Assembly (NCBI GenBank): GCA_038523925.1
Contig: JBCBIY010000007.1
Coordinates: 86,013-150,012, forward strand
Direction of reading: 5' to 3'
Source: JBCBWG01 sp038523925
GTDB lineage: Bacteria; Pseudomonadota; Alphaproteobacteria; Rhizobiales; Hyphomicrobiaceae
DNA: 64,000 bases
The notes under the pieces are model-generated. The model worked only from the letters and a program-made list of their open reading frames with translations, was not told the DNA's origin and did not search any database. The position numbers were made by a program, and so were the translations under genes. Positions 25,248-34,230 of this stretch are shown here, piece by piece (positions within the stretch are counted from its first letter, which is position 1; every line of letters begins with the position of its first letter).

Positions 25248-25273
25248 AAAATTGCGCCCCGTACGCCAATCCG

Positions 25274-26215
25274 ATGACCAAAGCCGCTTCTGCGCTCAAT
25301 CCGCCGCCTGCCGCCCTCGGCCGCTCCCCCCGGGTGCCCGAAACGCTTGACGATCTGCGGGCCAAGATCGCGCGGATCGAGCGCAAGCCGCGCACGTTCG
25401 ATGCGCCGGCTGACGGCGATGCTCCATGGCGCATGGGCGTCGCGGAGATGGACTGCCGGCTCGGCCCCCTCGGTCTTGCAGCCGATGGCGTCCACCATTA
25501 CCAAGCCGCCCCACCTGAGGAGGGGCCTCCCCTCACAATGTCCGTCGCAAGCACGCAGGCTTTCATGCTTGCGGTCGCAGCCGGACGTCTTGCGCAGTTT
25601 GCCCCGCCAGTGCCGCCCGCGCGCGGCCACGCACCGGAGCCCGATATCCTCTGGTGCGTCCGCGCGTCGTTTGCCCGCGAGTTCGGGCGCCTGAGCCGCG
25701 CCGGGCTGAGAGCGTTCGGTCTCGACCCGGACCGCGTCCTCATCGTCGAGGCGCGCCGCGATGATGACGTGCTCTGGGCGCTCGAAGAGGCGCTGCGGTC
25801 GCGCGCGATGCGGCTTGTTGCCGGCTGCATATCAGACGTCGCGTTAACGCCCGCCCGCCGGCTTGCCCTTGCCTGCGCAGAAGGCGCAACGCCGCTTTTG
25901 ATGATGACCGATCCGCGCGCCAGCCCCGTCGCCGCAGCCGCCACCCGATGGCGGATCTCTCCCCTGCCCTCAGCCCCCCACCCCCTCTGCGCGGACATGC
26001 CGGGGGCCCCAAGATTTTCCGTCCGGCTGGAGCGGTGCCGTGCCGCCCCCCTTGCCGCCGCCGACCAGTCCCCAGTTGCGTTGGAATGGTGCCATGACAC
26101 GTTTTCTTTCCGTATGGCTCACGAATTTTCCGATCGAACGTTTGCGCCGGATCCAGCGCCGGGGCGCCGGAGCGAACCGCCAGGCCGTGTCATCGCATGG
26201 CCATCGGCCGCATGA
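25274..26215 (+). CDS. imuA: ImuA, mutasome RecA-like accessory protein
   Basis: ImuA (also called SulA2 or ImuA') is a RecA-related protein needed, with ImuB and DnaE2, for damage-induced mutagenesis. The 313-residue product lacks a clear Walker A in its short core but has the family segments GVAEMDCRLGPLGLAADG, PDILWCVRASFAREFGRL, LDPDRVLIVEARRDDDVLWALEEALR and ATRWRISPLPSAPHP. The ATG at 25274 is chosen because the SOS box lies inside any longer reading. Its 3' end overlaps imuB by 122 bases in another frame. Confidence 0.88.
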   Translation: MTKAASALNPPPAALGRSPRVPETLDDLRAKIARIERKPRTFDAPADGDAPWRMGVAEMDCRLGPLGLAADGVHHYQAAPPEEGPPLTMSVASTQAFMLAVAAGRLAQFAPPVPPARGHAPEPDILWCVRASFAREFGRLSRAGLRAFGLDPDRVLIVEARRDDDVLWALEEALRSRAMRLVAGCISDVALTPARRLALACAEGATPLLMMTDPRASPVAAAATRWRISPLPSAPHPLCADMPGAPRFSVRLERCRAAPLAAADQSPVALEWCHDTFSFRMAHEFSDRTFAPDPAPGRRSEPPGRVIAWPSAA

Positions 26216-27917
26216 GGCGCGCATCCGAGCGCCCTTCGCCCTCGCACACGGGACGGCGCGCGGTGTCATCATCACAGCCGTCAACGCTTCGGCGCGCAAA
26301 GCCGGCATTCAACCTGGCCAGAGCGTGGCTGATGCACGCGCCGTCTGTCCGGTCCTGCGCACAGTGCCTGCCGAGCTCGATCGTGATGCGGCCGCGCTCG
26401 CCGAACTGGCGGTCTGGTTTGCGCGCTACGGGCCGCAGCGCGGGACCGATGGCGATGAGGGCCTCTGGGTCAACGTCACCGGTGTCGGCCACTTATTCAG
26501 CGGCGAACAGGACCTGATGGCCGACGCGATTGCCCGGCTGCAACGCGCGGGCTTTGGTGCGCGGGCGGCTATCGCCGATACGCCAGGCGCGGCGCATGCC
26601 CTTGCCCGCTACGCAACCAACCCCGACCGGCCAACCGCGCTGGCGGCACCTTGCGAAACAGTGGGCGCACTTGCGCCGCTCCCGATCGAAGCGCTCCGCC
26701 TTGAAGCCGATTGCGTCCTCCTCTTAAAGCGCCTCGGCCTCCATCGTATCGGCCAGCTTCTGGCGCTCCCGCGCGCAGCCCTCGCACGCCGCTTCCGCGA
26801 TGCCCCGCGCGGCTCGGCCAAGGCGCGCAAGTCCGCCCGCGATGATCTGGCCCGTGCCGTCGTCTGGCGGCTCGACCAGGCGCTCGGTCACGTGCGCGAG
26901 CCAAAGGCGCCAATCGTGCCGCCGCCGCGCTTTATCGCCCGGCAAACCTTCACGGAACCGCTGATCTCATCGGACGGCATTATGCAGGCAAGCGCTGCGC
27001 TCGCCGGCGACCTCTGCAGCGCGCTTTCTGAAGCCTCAGACGGCGCGTTTGGCCTGCGCCTCAGCCTGTTTCGCGCCGACGGGACGACGGCGCATGTTGA
27101 GATCGGCGCGAGCCGGCCGACGGCGGACCCGGAGCATATGGTGGGGCTCCTGCGTGAGCCGCTTGAAGCTGTCGATGCCGGCCTCGGTATCGACCTGATG
27201 ACACTTGACGCCTTAAGGACTGCGCCGATGATTGCCGGCCAGTGCGCGCTTTCAGCTGGCGACGGCGGGCCTGCGGGCGATGCCACCGCCCGCCTGGTTG
27301 ACCGGCTGAGCAATCGGCTCGGGGCCGAGGCCGTCGCACGGTTTGATGCCCGCAATACACATTTGCCGGAGCGCGCTGAAGGCCATCGCCCTGCGGTCAC
27401 CGCCGCCAAACCGGCAGGCGCACAAAGTCAGTCACCACAAGCGCTTCTCGATGTGCCCCTGCCGGATCAGGCACTGCGGCCGGCCTTCCTGCTGCCGGCG
27501 CCCGAGCCCATCACCGTCATTGCTGAGCTGCCCGAAGGCCCGCCCGCGCGCTTTCAATGGCGGCGTCTCTCCTGCCGCATCCACCGCGCGATCGGCCCTG
27601 AGCGGATCACGCCTGAGTGGTGGCGCGCACTTGAAGCTTACCGCGATAGCGAAGCTGCACGCGCAGCAGAAGAAGCTGACGCGGACACCGCAAGCGCCGG
27701 CAAAGACCCCGGCGGGGCGGCAGAGACCGAACCCGTCTGCGCCACGACCGGCCTGCCGGGCAGGGTCGTGACCAAATCCGCAGTCCCGCGTGTGCGCGAC
27801 TACTACGTCCTCGAAGCCGACCACGGCGGGCGGTATTGGGCCTTCCGCGACGGGCTTTATCAGCGCGAGGCGGAAGACGGCGCGCCGCAATGGTACATGC
27901 AGGGGGTGTTTGGATGA
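26094..27917 (+). CDS. imuB: ImuB, catalytically dead Y-family polymerase of the mutasome
   Basis: This 607-residue protein is the ImuB adaptor that bridges the beta clamp, ImuA and DnaE2. It starts MTRFLSVWLTNFPIERLRR, where active Y-family polymerases carry a catalytic Asp, absent here. The second acidic site reads GDEGLWVNVTG, with Asn where active enzymes have Asp. Typical palm, thumb and little-finger homology covers residues 1-350, followed by an ImuB-specific C-terminal extension. I do not see a perfect clamp-binding QLxLF motif. The TGA overlaps the dnaE2 ATG (ATGA). Confidence 0.92.
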   Translation: MTRFLSVWLTNFPIERLRRIQRRGAGANRQAVSSHGHRPHEARIRAPFALAHGTARGVIITAVNASARKAGIQPGQSVADARAVCPVLRTVPAELDRDAAALAELAVWFARYGPQRGTDGDEGLWVNVTGVGHLFSGEQDLMADAIARLQRAGFGARAAIADTPGAAHALARYATNPDRPTALAAPCETVGALAPLPIEALRLEADCVLLLKRLGLHRIGQLLALPRAALARRFRDAPRGSAKARKSARDDLARAVVWRLDQALGHVREPKAPIVPPPRFIARQTFTEPLISSDGIMQASAALAGDLCSALSEASDGAFGLRLSLFRADGTTAHVEIGASRPTADPEHMVGLLREPLEAVDAGLGIDLMTLDALRTAPMIAGQCALSAGDGGPAGDATARLVDRLSNRLGAEAVARFDARNTHLPERAEGHRPAVTAAKPAGAQSQSPQALLDVPLPDQALRPAFLLPAPEPITVIAELPEGPPARFQWRRLSCRIHRAIGPERITPEWWRALEAYRDSEAARAAEEADADTASAGKDPGGAAETEPVCATTGLPGRVVTKSAVPRVRDYYVLEADHGGRYWAFRDGLYQREAEDGAPQWYMQGVFG

Positions 27918-30900
27918 GCACACGCCATCTCCGCTTCGCACGTGGCGACGCGGCCCCGGCCGCCTACGCCGAACTGATCGCTGCAACGAACTTCTCGTTC
28001 CTGCGCGGCGGCTCGCATGCCCATGAGCTTGTCGCGCAGGCCAAGGCGCTTGGCCTGTCAGCCCTTGCGATCGCAGACCGCAACACGCTTGCAGGCGTCG
28101 TGCGTGCGCACACGGCTGCGAAACAAGTCGGCCTTCGCCTGATCGTCGGCGCGCGCCTCGTCGTCGAAGGTTGGCCTGAGATTGTGTGCCTTCCAACTGA
28201 CCGCGCCGCTTACGGCCGGCTTTGTCGCCTTCTGTCGGCCGGCCAAATGCGCGCGCCCAAGGGCGAATGTCATTTGACGCTCGAAGAGATCGGCCGGCAC
28301 GCCGACGGCCAGGTGATGCTGGTCGTCCCGCCGGCGTCGCTCTCGTGGCGCCGAGATGACCCAGCACACCAGGCGTTTGCCGGACAGATTCAACACCTCA
28401 AGGCTCATTTGGCGCCGGCCCACGCCCTCTACCTTGCAGCCACACACAGCTATCGCGGCGACGATGCCGCCCGCCTCAAGGCGCTCTCACACCTCGCGGA
28501 CGCAAACGACCTCACTCTGATTGCAAGCAACGACGTCACCTATCACGCAGCGCATCGCAAGCCGCTCGCCGACGTGCTCACCTGCATCCGCGAGAAGGTC
28601 ACGATCACCGAAGCCGGCCGCCTGCTGGAGGCCAATGGCGAACGCCACATCAAGTCGCCGTCTGAAATGCGCCGCTTGTTCCGCGATCACACCTCAGCGC
28701 TCGAGGCAACGGCTGAGATCGTCAACGCCTGCACGTTCTCGCTCGATCAGTTGGTCTATGAGTATCCCGAAGAGCCCGTCCCACCTGGCCGCACTGCGCA
28801 ATCGCATCTTGAAGCATTGGTCAGCGAAGGCGCGCGCTGGCGGTTCCCCGATGGCGTACCAGACGGGGTCGCGGCGACAATCAAGAAGGAACTCGCACTC
28901 ATTGAGGAGCTCGACTACGCGCGCTACTTCTTGACCGTACACGACATCGTCCAGTTCGCGCGCAGCCAGGAAATTCTCTGCCAGGGCCGCGGGTCCGCCG
29001 CCAACTCGGTCATCTGTTATTGCCTCGGCATCACGGCCGTGAACCCGACGGAGGTGAACCTTCTGTTCGAGCGGTTTGTCTCGCCAGAGCGCCGCGAGCC
29101 GCCGGACATTGACGTCGACTTCGAACATGAGCGGCGCGAGGAGGTTATCCAGTTCATCTACGGGCGCTATGGCCGCAACCGCGCAGGTCTGACAGCGACT
29201 GTCATCTCATACCGCGCGCGCTCCGCCGTCCGCGAGGTCGGCAAGGCGATGGGCTTGAGCGAGGACGTTGTCGCAGCACTTGCCGGCATGGTCTGGGGCC
29301 TGCGCGGCGGCGGCGCACTCAACCCCGATTATATCCGCGAGGCCGGTGTCGACCCGGACGATCCGCTGCTCGCAACCGTGCTGGAACTGGCCGATGAACT
29401 GATCGGTTTCCCCCGCCATCTCTCCCAGCACGTCGGCGGGTTCGTCCTCACGCGCGGGCCGCTCACGGAAGTCGTGCCCGTCGGCAATGGCGCCATGGAG
29501 GACCGCACGTTTATTGAGTGGGACAAGGATGACATCGAAGCGCTTGGTCTCTTGAAGATCGATGTCCTGGCGCTCGGCATGCTGAGCTGCATCCGGCGCG
29601 CGTTCGCGCTCATTGACGGCTTCCACGACAGGCCGCTGACGCTCGCGCGCGTGCCCCGCGACGACCCTGAGGTCTATGACATGCTCTGCCGCGCGGATTC
29701 GCTTGGCGTGTTCCAGGTCGAAAGCCGCGCGCAGATGAACATGCTGCCGCGGCTTAAACCGCGGACGTACTATGACCTCGTCATCGAAGTCGCGATTGTC
29801 CGGCCGGGGCCCATTCAGGGCGACATGGTCCACCCCTATCTGCGCCGGCGCAACGGCGAAGAGCCCGAGATCTACCCAAAACCGCATCCCCATCACGGGC
29901 CGCCGGATGAGCTTGAGCGCATTCTCGGCAAGACCAAGGGCGTGCCGCTGTTCCAGGAACAGGCGATGCGGATTGCGATGGAAGCTGCGAAATTCAACAG
30001 CGAAGAGATCAACGAGTTACGCCGCGCGCTCGCGACATTCCGCAAGCGCGGCACAATCCATCTGCTGGAAGAAAAGATGGTCAGCCGCATGGTCGACCGC
30101 GGCTATGATCCGGAGTTCGCCGCGCGCTGCTTCAACCAGATCAAGGGGTTTGGCGAGTACGGGTTTCCCGAAAGCCATGCGGCAAGCTTTGCCCACCTCG
30201 TCTACATCTCGTCCTGGATCAAATGCCACTATCCGGCAGCTTTCTGCGCCGCGATTCTGAATGCTCAGCCGATGGGATTTTACGCGCCGGCACAGCTTGT
30301 CCGCGACGCGCGCGAGCACGGCGTCGAAGTCCGGCCCGCCGACGTCAATCTGTCCGATTGGGACAGCACGCTTGAGCGAACCGCAGACCCTGACCGGCCG
30401 GCCGTCCGTCTTGGTCTGCGCCAAATCGACGGTCTCGGAGCGGACGACGCAGAGCTCATTCTTGCAGCACGCACAACCGGTGGCCCCTTCCGCGACGCCC
30501 ATGACCTTTGGCTGCGCGCAAAAGTTAAGCGATCGCAGATCGAGCATCTGGCCGCCGCAGATGCATTCCGCTCAATGGGACAGGACCGCCGCGCCGCGCT
30601 GTGGGATGTCAAAGCGCTTGGCGCCGACCGTGCGCTGCCGTTGTTCACGTGGGCGGACACGCGCGAAGACGGCCGCGACGTGCCCGTGACGTTGCCTGAA
30701 ATGCCGCTCAGTGCACACGTTGTCAGCGACTATCAAACGCTCAGGCTCTCGCTCAAAGCGCACCCGCTGAGCTTCCTGCGCGAGCGGCTCAAGCGCGCTG
30801 GCATGACGGCGTGTGTGGATCTGAAGTCGCTCAAGGACGGCGCAAGGGTGGTGGCCGGCGGTGTCGTGCTTGTGCGCCAGCGTCCGGGCTCGGCGAAGGG

Positions 30901-31273
30901 CGTGGTGTTTATGACGCTCGAGGACGAGACCGGCGTTTGCAATTGCGTAGTCTGGCCGAACACGCTCGAGAAGTTTCGCAAGGTGGTCATGACCGCGCGG
31001 CTTATTGTCGTGCACGGCCATATCCAGCGCCACGAAGACATCATTCACATCGTCAGCCAGCGACTGGAGGACAAAAGCGACTGGTTGCAGGATCTATCAG
31101 ATGACGGCGCGGACCTCGCCGTGCCCATTGCGAACGCGGATGAAGTTCTGCGGCCGGATCCGGGTTCGGCGCGGAGTAAGGATCATCCGCGTTGGGCGGG
31201 ACATCCGCGCAACGAGCGCGTCATCCCGAAGCATGCCGACCGCATTTTGCCAAAGTCGCGGGACTTTCATTGA
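27914..31273 (+). CDS. dnaE2: Error-prone DNA polymerase III alpha subunit DnaE2
   Basis: DnaE2 (ImuC) is the lesion-bypass C-family polymerase that does the synthesis in SOS mutagenesis. The 1119-residue length is usual. An N-terminal PHP domain (FSFLRGGSHAHELV, ALAIADRNTLAGVVRAH) precedes the polymerase core with the catalytic Asp pair in PPDIDVDFEHERREEVIQ, and the third Asp region RTFIEWDKDDIEALGLLKID. A helix-hairpin-helix near LGLRQIDGLGADDAELI and an OB-fold (ARVVAGGVVLVRQRPG) close the protein. The start codon overlaps imuB, making one LexA-controlled unit. Confidence 0.97.
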   Translation: MSTRHLRFARGDAAPAAYAELIAATNFSFLRGGSHAHELVAQAKALGLSALAIADRNTLAGVVRAHTAAKQVGLRLIVGARLVVEGWPEIVCLPTDRAAYGRLCRLLSAGQMRAPKGECHLTLEEIGRHADGQVMLVVPPASLSWRRDDPAHQAFAGQIQHLKAHLAPAHALYLAATHSYRGDDAARLKALSHLADANDLTLIASNDVTYHAAHRKPLADVLTCIREKVTITEAGRLLEANGERHIKSPSEMRRLFRDHTSALEATAEIVNACTFSLDQLVYEYPEEPVPPGRTAQSHLEALVSEGARWRFPDGVPDGVAATIKKELALIEELDYARYFLTVHDIVQFARSQEILCQGRGSAANSVICYCLGITAVNPTEVNLLFERFVSPERREPPDIDVDFEHERREEVIQFIYGRYGRNRAGLTATVISYRARSAVREVGKAMGLSEDVVAALAGMVWGLRGGGALNPDYIREAGVDPDDPLLATVLELADELIGFPRHLSQHVGGFVLTRGPLTEVVPVGNGAMEDRTFIEWDKDDIEALGLLKIDVLALGMLSCIRRAFALIDGFHDRPLTLARVPRDDPEVYDMLCRADSLGVFQVESRAQMNMLPRLKPRTYYDLVIEVAIVRPGPIQGDMVHPYLRRRNGEEPEIYPKPHPHHGPPDELERILGKTKGVPLFQEQAMRIAMEAAKFNSEEINELRRALATFRKRGTIHLLEEKMVSRMVDRGYDPEFAARCFNQIKGFGEYGFPESHAASFAHLVYISSWIKCHYPAAFCAAILNAQPMGFYAPAQLVRDAREHGVEVRPADVNLSDWDSTLERTADPDRPAVRLGLRQIDGLGADDAELILAARTTGGPFRDAHDLWLRAKVKRSQIEHLAAADAFRSMGQDRRAALWDVKALGADRALPLFTWADTREDGRDVPVTLPEMPLSAHVVSDYQTLRLSLKAHPLSFLRERLKRAGMTACVDLKSLKDGARVVAGGVVLVRQRPGSAKGVVFMTLEDETGVCNCVVWPNTLEKFRKVVMTARLIVVHGHIQRHEDIIHIVSQRLEDKSDWLQDLSDDGADLAVPIANADEVLRPDPGSARSKDHPRWAGHPRNERVIPKHADRILPKSRDFH

Positions 31274-31314
31274 CTGCAACCCGCGAAATCGCAATCACAG
31301 CGCCGGAGGCCTCA

Positions 31315-33156
31315 ATGCTGCACGCACACCGCCGCACCCGAACCGCTGTCGTCCTGCTCGCCGCGCTGCTTTTGTTCGCAGCCGCATGCGCCGCGACCGA
31401 CAGTTCGGCCCACGCCCAGCGCGCGCGCTTCGAACCGGAAGCCGCCACCGGCTTTGACGGCAAACGCGTCGCCATCGCAAACGACTTCATGGTGGCAGCC
31501 GCCAATCCGCTCGCCGTCGATGCCGGCATCGAGATCCTGAGGCGCGGCGGCTCCGCGACTGATGCCGCAATCGCCGTCCAACTCGTCCTCAACCTTGTCG
31601 AGCCGCAGTCATCCGGCATCGGCGGCGGCGCCTTCCTGCTGCACTGGAACGCGGGCGCGCAATCGCTCACGACCTACGATGGACGCGAGACGGCGCCTGC
31701 GGCTGCAACGCCCGATCGCTTCCTCAAGGACGGCAACCGCATGGCGTTCCGCACCGCGGTCCATTCCGGCCTCAGCATCGGAACACCCGGACTGGTCCGC
31801 ATGCTGGCAGACGTCCACGCAAAACACGGCAAGCTCGCGTGGGCGGAGCTGTTCGCGCCCGCGATCAAGCTTGCGGTCGATGGCTTTCCGGTCTCGCCGC
31901 GGCTCAATGGCCTGCTGACACGCTACGGCGCGAGCGCATTCGATGAGGCGGCGCGCGCTTACTTCTTCGAGGCGAGCGGCGGGCCCATTCCCGTCGGGTT
32001 CAAGCGCCAGAACCTTGCCTTCGCCGCAACGCTTCGTGCGATCGCCGAGCGCGGGCCGGCGGCGTTCTACGAAGGCGACATCGCGCGCGCCATCGTGAGC
32101 GCTGTGCGCAATGCGCCGAACGCGGCCGGCGACCTCACGCTTGAAGACCTCGCCGGCTACCGCGCCGTCCAGCGTGCCCCCGTCTGTTCGGCGTACCGCG
32201 GCTATCGGATTTGCGGTATGGGGCCGCCATCGTCCGGCGCACTGACGGTTGCGCAAACGCTCAAACTGATCGAGCCGATGCCGATCGTTCGCGAGCCCGC
32301 CGCCCGCATGGCGCCCCGCGTGCTGCACGCCCTCGCCGAAGCGCAGAAGCGGGCGTATGCCGACCGCGGCCGCTACATGGCCGACCCGGACTTCGTCCGT
32401 GTTCCGCCGGGGCTTCTCGACACCGGTTATCTCGATGGGCGCCGCAAAGAGATCGACATGCGGCGCGCCGCGCGCGGCCGGGTCAGCCCCGGGGTGCCGC
32501 CAGACACTCGCGCCGACGCGTTCGGCATCGATGCAACGCGCGAGAGCGTCGGGACGAGCCACATCTCCATTGTCGACCGGGACGGCAACGCCGTCTCCAT
32601 GACGACGACGATTGAGTCCGCCTTCGGCGCGCGCGTCTGGGCGGCGGGCTTCCTGCTCAACAACGAACTCACCGACTTCTCATTCCGGCCGGTCGATGAC
32701 GCTGGCCGGCCGATCGCCAACGCGGTCGCACCCAATAAGCGGCCACGGTCTTCGATGGCGCCGACGCTTGTGTTCGACCCCGAAGGCCGGCTGTTTGCGG
32801 CCCTTGGATCACCGGGCGGGAGCCGCATTATCCTATATGTCACCAAGGCGCTCGTCGGCCTGATCGACTGGCAGCTTGATCCGCAAACCGTCGCCGAGAT
32901 GGCGAACTTCGGAAGCCGCGGCGGCCCATTTGAGCTTGAGGTGACGTCTGGCCAAACCATGAGCCTTTCGCGCCTGCAATCGCTGTTGTCGCCCACCGGC
33001 AAACCTGCGATCTGGCACGCGATCCGGATGCGCGGCTACGGCCACACGATCCGCCCTGACGCGATGACATCCGGCTTGCACATCATCGTCCAACGCGACG
33101 GCCGGCTCTACGGCGGCGCCGACCCGAGACGCGAAGGTGTCGCGCGTGGCGAGTAA
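31315..33156 (+). CDS. ggt: Gamma-glutamyltransferase
   Basis: GGT is an exported Ntn-hydrolase that removes the gamma-glutamyl group of glutathione and related peptides. The 613-residue precursor has a signal peptide (VVLLAALLLFAAACAAT, cleaved either as a lipoprotein at Cys or after SSAHA). The large-subunit motif GIEILRRGGSATDAAIA is followed by PQSSGIGGGAFLLHW. The small subunit begins at the catalytic Thr, about residue 414, in ESVGTSHISIVDRDGNAVSMT. LGSPGGSRII forms the oxyanion region. GGAGGC is the ribosome site. The ThiO-like oxidase follows 9 bases later and may be co-transcribed. Confidence 0.95.
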   Translation: MLHAHRRTRTAVVLLAALLLFAAACAATDSSAHAQRARFEPEAATGFDGKRVAIANDFMVAAANPLAVDAGIEILRRGGSATDAAIAVQLVLNLVEPQSSGIGGGAFLLHWNAGAQSLTTYDGRETAPAAATPDRFLKDGNRMAFRTAVHSGLSIGTPGLVRMLADVHAKHGKLAWAELFAPAIKLAVDGFPVSPRLNGLLTRYGASAFDEAARAYFFEASGGPIPVGFKRQNLAFAATLRAIAERGPAAFYEGDIARAIVSAVRNAPNAAGDLTLEDLAGYRAVQRAPVCSAYRGYRICGMGPPSSGALTVAQTLKLIEPMPIVREPAARMAPRVLHALAEAQKRAYADRGRYMADPDFVRVPPGLLDTGYLDGRRKEIDMRRAARGRVSPGVPPDTRADAFGIDATRESVGTSHISIVDRDGNAVSMTTTIESAFGARVWAAGFLLNNELTDFSFRPVDDAGRPIANAVAPNKRPRSSMAPTLVFDPEGRLFAALGSPGGSRIILYVTKALVGLIDWQLDPQTVAEMANFGSRGGPFELEVTSGQTMSLSRLQSLLSPTGKPAIWHAIRMRGYGHTIRPDAMTSGLHIIVQRDGRLYGGADPRREGVARGE

Positions 33157-33165
33157 GCGGTCTCG

Positions 33166-34185
33166 ATGAGTACGGTCCGGATCCTCGGCTGTGGCGTCTT
33201 CGGCATCTGGCAGGCGTTGACGCTTGCGCGCGCTGGCCACGCGGTCTCGGTTGCCGAGGCGAGCGCGGTCCCGTTTGCGAACGCGGCAAGCCGGTATGCG
33301 GGCGCGATGATCGCGCCGGACTGCGAAGCGGAATCCGCGCCAGGCGTCATCCGCGATCTCGGGCGCATCGGCCGCAGCATCTGGGCAGAGACGTATCCGG
33401 ACCTCGCGCAACGCGGCACGCTCGTGCTGGCGCCAGCCCGCGACCGCGCAGAGCTCAACCGGTTTGCCGCCGCGACCTCCAGCTACCGCAACGTGGCGAC
33501 CGGCGAGATCGGCGATCTCGAACCGGACCTCGCCGGCCGCCATCACGCGGGGCTCTATTTCGAGCAGGAAGCTCACATGGCAGCGCCCGATGCGCTCCGG
33601 TTTCTGATGTCAGCCGCTGAAGCCGCCGGTGTGAAATTCCACTTCGGCGAAACGGCCGGCGACGGCGCAAGCGACGACCACGACTGGACGATCGACTGTC
33701 GCGGGCTCGGCGCTGGGGCCGCGATACCAAAGCTCCGCGGCGTCCGTGGCGAACGCCTCGTCATCGAAACCGACGGCGTGCGCCTCAACCGCACCGTCCG
33801 CTTCGTGCATCCCCGCCAGCCGCTCTACATCGTGCCGTGGCCCGGCGGCCGCTTCATGGTCGGCGCAACGGTGGTCGAGACCGACGATGCATCGGCCATG
33901 TCGGTCCGCTCTGCGCTTGAACTGCTTGGTCTTGCCTACACGCTGCATCCGGCGTTCGGCGAAGCCCGCATCATCGAAATGGACGCAGGCGTCAGGCCGT
34001 CGCTGCCGGACAACGTTCCGCGTATTCTCCGCGACGCCGATCCGCGCTGTCTGCGCGTGAACGGCGCCTTCCGGCACGGCTTCCTGCTGGCGCCCGTGCT
34101 GGCCGACGCGGTCGCAGCTTTCATCGCGAGCGGCGAGCAGCGCCATGCCGCGCTCTGGACGTCACCCGAAGCAGCGATCCTCTAG
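33166..34185 (+). CDS. FAD-dependent oxidoreductase, DAO family (ThiO-like)
   Basis: This 339-residue DAO-fold flavoprotein begins VRILGCGVFGIWQALTLARAG, the FAD-binding Rossmann motif, and ends with RVNGAFRHGFLLAPVLADAV, the second flavin-contact block. Its size and the PWPGGRFMVGATVVE segment resemble glycine oxidase ThiO, which makes the imine for thiazole synthesis. No other thi gene is nearby, so another small amino acid substrate is equally possible. It follows ggt closely, which could point to use of amino acids released from gamma-glutamyl peptides. Confidence 0.8.
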   Translation: MSTVRILGCGVFGIWQALTLARAGHAVSVAEASAVPFANAASRYAGAMIAPDCEAESAPGVIRDLGRIGRSIWAETYPDLAQRGTLVLAPARDRAELNRFAAATSSYRNVATGEIGDLEPDLAGRHHAGLYFEQEAHMAAPDALRFLMSAAEAAGVKFHFGETAGDGASDDHDWTIDCRGLGAGAAIPKLRGVRGERLVIETDGVRLNRTVRFVHPRQPLYIVPWPGGRFMVGATVVETDDASAMSVRSALELLGLAYTLHPAFGEARIIEMDAGVRPSLPDNVPRILRDADPRCLRVNGAFRHGFLLAPVLADAVAAFIASGEQRHAALWTSPEAAIL

Positions 34186-34230
34186 CGCCGAAGACAAGAT
34201 CAGAGCGCGTGCGGACCCGAGGAACGTGGC

